Source of the DNA: Boletus sp. NGJ | Lineage: Eukaryota > Basidiomycota > Agaricomycetes > Boletales > Boletaceae | DNA: 64,000 nucleotides | Direction: 5' to 3' | Assembly (NCBI GenBank): GCA_019096195.1 | Contig: JAGTXK010000091.1 | Location: forward strand, 620,001-684,000 | Part shown: positions 61,426 to 64,000 of the stretch, piece by piece | Position numbering within the stretch: the first letter of the stretch is position 1 | Layout of the letters: every line of letters begins with the position of its first letter | Program-made: the position numbers and the translations under genes | Notes under the pieces: generated by a model | Told to the model about the DNA's origin: nothing | Databases searched by the model: none | The model's input: the letters and a program-made list of their open reading frames with translations, nothing else

Positions 61426-64000
61426 ATGCACGTCAAAGAGTCCGTCAAAGAATTCGTTCACGACGTCAAGCGCAGGTTCTCCCAGAAACGAAAGCGAGAC
61501 TCCTGTGCCACTTGTGCCTCTGAAGGCTTTGACGAGACCTCGTCCATCTCGACCGCTGACACCCACACCCACTTTTACTCAAAAAGGGACTCTACCTCCT
61601 CTTCCTCAATTTCCTCGGCGCCTACTACTCCAGAGCGAACTCGATTCGTTACCCTCGCCCGCCTTCGCAAGCCATCCAACACTTCAATCAAGCACCATCA
61701 CAATGCTATTCACAAAGTCAGGGGTGGAAAGCGTTACAAACCCTTTTCCTTGGAGCGTGCCGCTGAACCCCAATCAAATGGCGCACAAGCAGCAGGTCGC
61801 TGGTCACCTCTCTCGATTCAAGATGCGGGTGACGAGTCCATGATGATGGAGTTCTCGCAGAGGGAATACACAGAAGTCCTTGACATTTCTTCTGCATGGT
61901 CAGTCAAGACAGAGGGGAGCGCGCACAATAGCACTCAGACTGGCGATACTTTGGTCACCGCTGCATCAGGCCCCGATGAAAAAAAGTCCGCTTCAAAGTC
62001 CGATTCATGTCACAGCGCTGTCAATTTGCCCTCCGACACGCCTCCCCTCCTCTCTCCGATGCCTCCATCAGATTCAGCTGCAGACCTTGGTGAGGAGGAG
62101 ATCACCCTGGCCGCGAACCTCGACAAGTCGACAACGGCACCATCGCCCACTACGACTCCCGCCCAGCCAAAGACATCCACACCCGCAAGTCCCGCCCCCG
62201 TCTATCTCCCTCGCCTAACTGCACCGAGCATGTTCCTTCCCATTCCGAATGTATGCCTGATTTTCCCACTCTCACACACCTTGGTGTGGTGGATGGCACG
62301 AGGTGGTCCTCCGGAACTCATTCGGGGATTGAATCACCATTCGGGTCTCCGCAACCGAAACGAATCGCCGGTTGGTGCCACCCATTTCTACCCATTCCTT
62401 TCGTCCCTTTTCTTTCGTTCGACCTTGCAGCTAACCTGTGATGTTTACAGACTGATCCCCCAAGTGCTCTTTTAACAAAGCATGTCCCCGCTGAACAAAG
62501 GCCACGGAGGGACGTCGTAGGAGAGTATGCAGGTAGAGACGTTCATGACATGATCGTAAGTTGCATGCGCAAAGTTTCTTTTTCAATCCGCCGTACTTCA
62601 TTGTCTTTCATCTCTCACATCTTCTCTCGTTACCATCAACATTCACACTACAGCTCTGTTTCTCGTATATGCATCCGATCTTTTATCACTTTATTTTGTC
62701 TTTCCCTTCTGTTGTCTGTGCGAGTATCGAGCCTCCAGTTTTTCAGTCGCTGGCGGTCTCTTTATGTCTTGTATCCCCACAGTGTAGCGAGATACTATTA
62801 AATGTGAAGCATCCACTGTCTTGTGCCTTCGTGCATTAACACCGCGCTGATTCGTGGACGAGAGAGTGGTACTATTCTAATGATTCGTTTCGGTAGATGT
62901 CGAATTCATGGCGTGCCCTGGCAAAAATGGCACGCGACAGGATCGTAGCAAGTGACCCCGAGGATTTGGGCAGGATCTTGGACGTGAGTGTCACCTTGTG
63001 TCCTCGAGTCCGTAGCTCAATATTCAATCCTCGCTGCTAAGCTCTGGTCTCTTCGCCTCTCCTCGCTTGCTCGCCTCCGTCTGACGAACCAAGCCTCTGC
63101 AGAATGCACCAATTTGTTCGCAGTCCTCAACGCCGTACCCCCTACGTCCGTGCCCGGATCGTTCCCCGGCTCAGGTTCCTTGCCCCCCTCCGTACCCCTC
63201 CCTGCTTCCCCTACTCCCGCGGCATCTTTGTCCCTCTCCCCATCCGGCCTGAGTGGACTAGCTCAACTCCCCGGGACGCCCTCTCAAAAAGCGTCCCCCC
63301 TCCCCCCTCTGCCCCCCGGTGGGACCACGTCTGCGACGGCACCGCGACAAGGCGCCAACGAGCTCTTGCACCCGTTCGAGCTGACGGTGTTTCATGCGCG
63401 CGTGCATTATTGGTCGGGGGATCCGTTGGGGTATGTCGATGCGCTGAGTCGGATTTTAGGGCGCTGTAAGGAGAAGGCGAGGGAGGAGGGGCGGGTCGTT
63501 GCGCAGCGGAGGGAGAGGAGGGTGGTGGTTGGAGGTGATGTGGAAGGTTTAAGTCAGTCGGAGCGGGCGAACGAAGACGCCGATGAAGAGAGCACGGACG
63601 ACGCCAAAGTCCAAGGTAAGGAGGAGCTAGACGCCGTCCTCGTCGCAGCCGAAGCCAATCTGTCAATGTGGCTCGAACGCATCGCGAGGGTCTGCCTGAT
63701 TCTCGCAAGCCAGATGATTGAGATGAACGTAAGTACCCGTATCTTATTCCCCTCTTTCAAGAGTTGTCTCTTTTTGACATCCTTGTCGTTTTCCCTCACG
63801 CCGTTGGCATTTGCATTTGCCCTCGTAGGATTACCAAGCGGCGATCAACTTGCTCGTCCCACTCTGCACCTACCGCGTTCCACCCACCTTGGTGCCGACA
63901 CCTTCCCCGACCCTTCATTCGGCCCTCGCACGGATCTATCTTCTCTCTGGAAACCTCCGAAAAGCAGAGGAACACTTTTCCATCGCCACATCGGCCGCAG
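61426..64000 (+). CDS. TRAPPC12: TRAPPC12-like subunit of the TRAPP complex (3' end beyond window)
   Basis: Start MHVKESVKEFVHDVKRRFSQ, then a Ser/Thr/Pro-rich leader to about 62250. An exon reads TDPPSALLTKHVPAEQRPRR with GEYAGRDVHDM; a long intron follows to 62896, then SNSWRALAKMARDRIVASDP and EDLGRILD. The next exon begins LWSLRLSSLARLRLTNQASA with ECTNLFAVLN. Later come PFELTVFHARVHYWSGDPLG, YVDALSRILGRCKEKAREEG, LERIARVCLILASQMIEMND and TPR-like ALARIYLLSGNLRKAEEHF at the edge. The wording fits fungal TRAPPC12 (TPR protein of metazoan-type TRAPPIII, ER-Golgi traffic). Join of leader and core is by splice sites in frame. Incomplete at 3'. Confidence 0.85.

Overview
The window looks like nuclear DNA of a basidiomycete fungus, most likely an Agaricomycete. 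Conserved proteins read through only after removing many short (about 45-65 nt) GT-AG introns with CTAAC-like branch sites, and genes lie 60-350 bp apart. Protein wording (RING-PH scaffold, SIN-type kinase with a C1-like zinc finger, APSES/ankyrin factor, large F-box and BTB proteins) is typical of that class. A Rhizoctonia/Ceratobasidium-like member is a guess from composition, not shown. No CRISPR, operon or bacterial feature is present, and I recognised no tRNA or rRNA.

Layout: 1-1525 (-) N-terminal part of a Far1/Ste5-like RING/PH scaffold; 1526-3479 no clear gene; CBS-type cysteine enzyme (+); RFC3 clamp-loader subunit (-); ubiquitin-S27a fusion (+); F-box protein (-); 1 kb gap; CID/RGG RNA-processing protein (+); COQ3 (+); tail-anchored unknown (-); SnoaL/NTF2-like protein (+); very large CH-kinase-C1 protein (-); PHD-TFIIS-SPOC Bye1-like protein (+); YVC1 TRP channel (-) head-to-head with an MBF-type APSES factor (+); PRP4 (-) head-to-head with an NDR kinase (+); ZW10/Dsl1 (+).

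41707-48913 is a 7.2-kb terminal-inverted-repeat transposon flanked by a perfect 6-bp target duplication (CCCAAT). It carries an RVE/DDE integrase-like transposase, a divergently oriented BTB gene, an unknown Cys-rich gene, and pieces of at least two ordinary host genes: a cyclin and the myosin motor of a myosin-type chitin synthase. It looks old and broken, but its ends are intact. This multi-gene capture is the most interesting object in the window.

Beyond it lie an MFS transporter (-), sterol O-acyltransferase (-), TAD2 tRNA adenosine deaminase (+), prolyl oligopeptidase (-), RED/IK splicing factor (+), a 2.3-kb AT-rich gap, and TRAPPC12 (+), which runs off the right edge.

The host genes are housekeeping: DNA replication (RFC3), splicing (PRP4, RED), transcription and RNA processing (Bye1-like, CID, MBF), translation (S27a, TAD2), trafficking (ZW10, TRAPPC12), cytokinesis and polarity kinases, and lipid, quinone and sulfur metabolism. 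They form no evident pathway cluster. Two of them (RFC3 and Bye1-like) need single-base skips to read through conserved domains, each time because of one extra base. That suggests assembly indels or allelic damage. All exon limits were read by eye; start codons and introns in low-complexity stretches are less certain.
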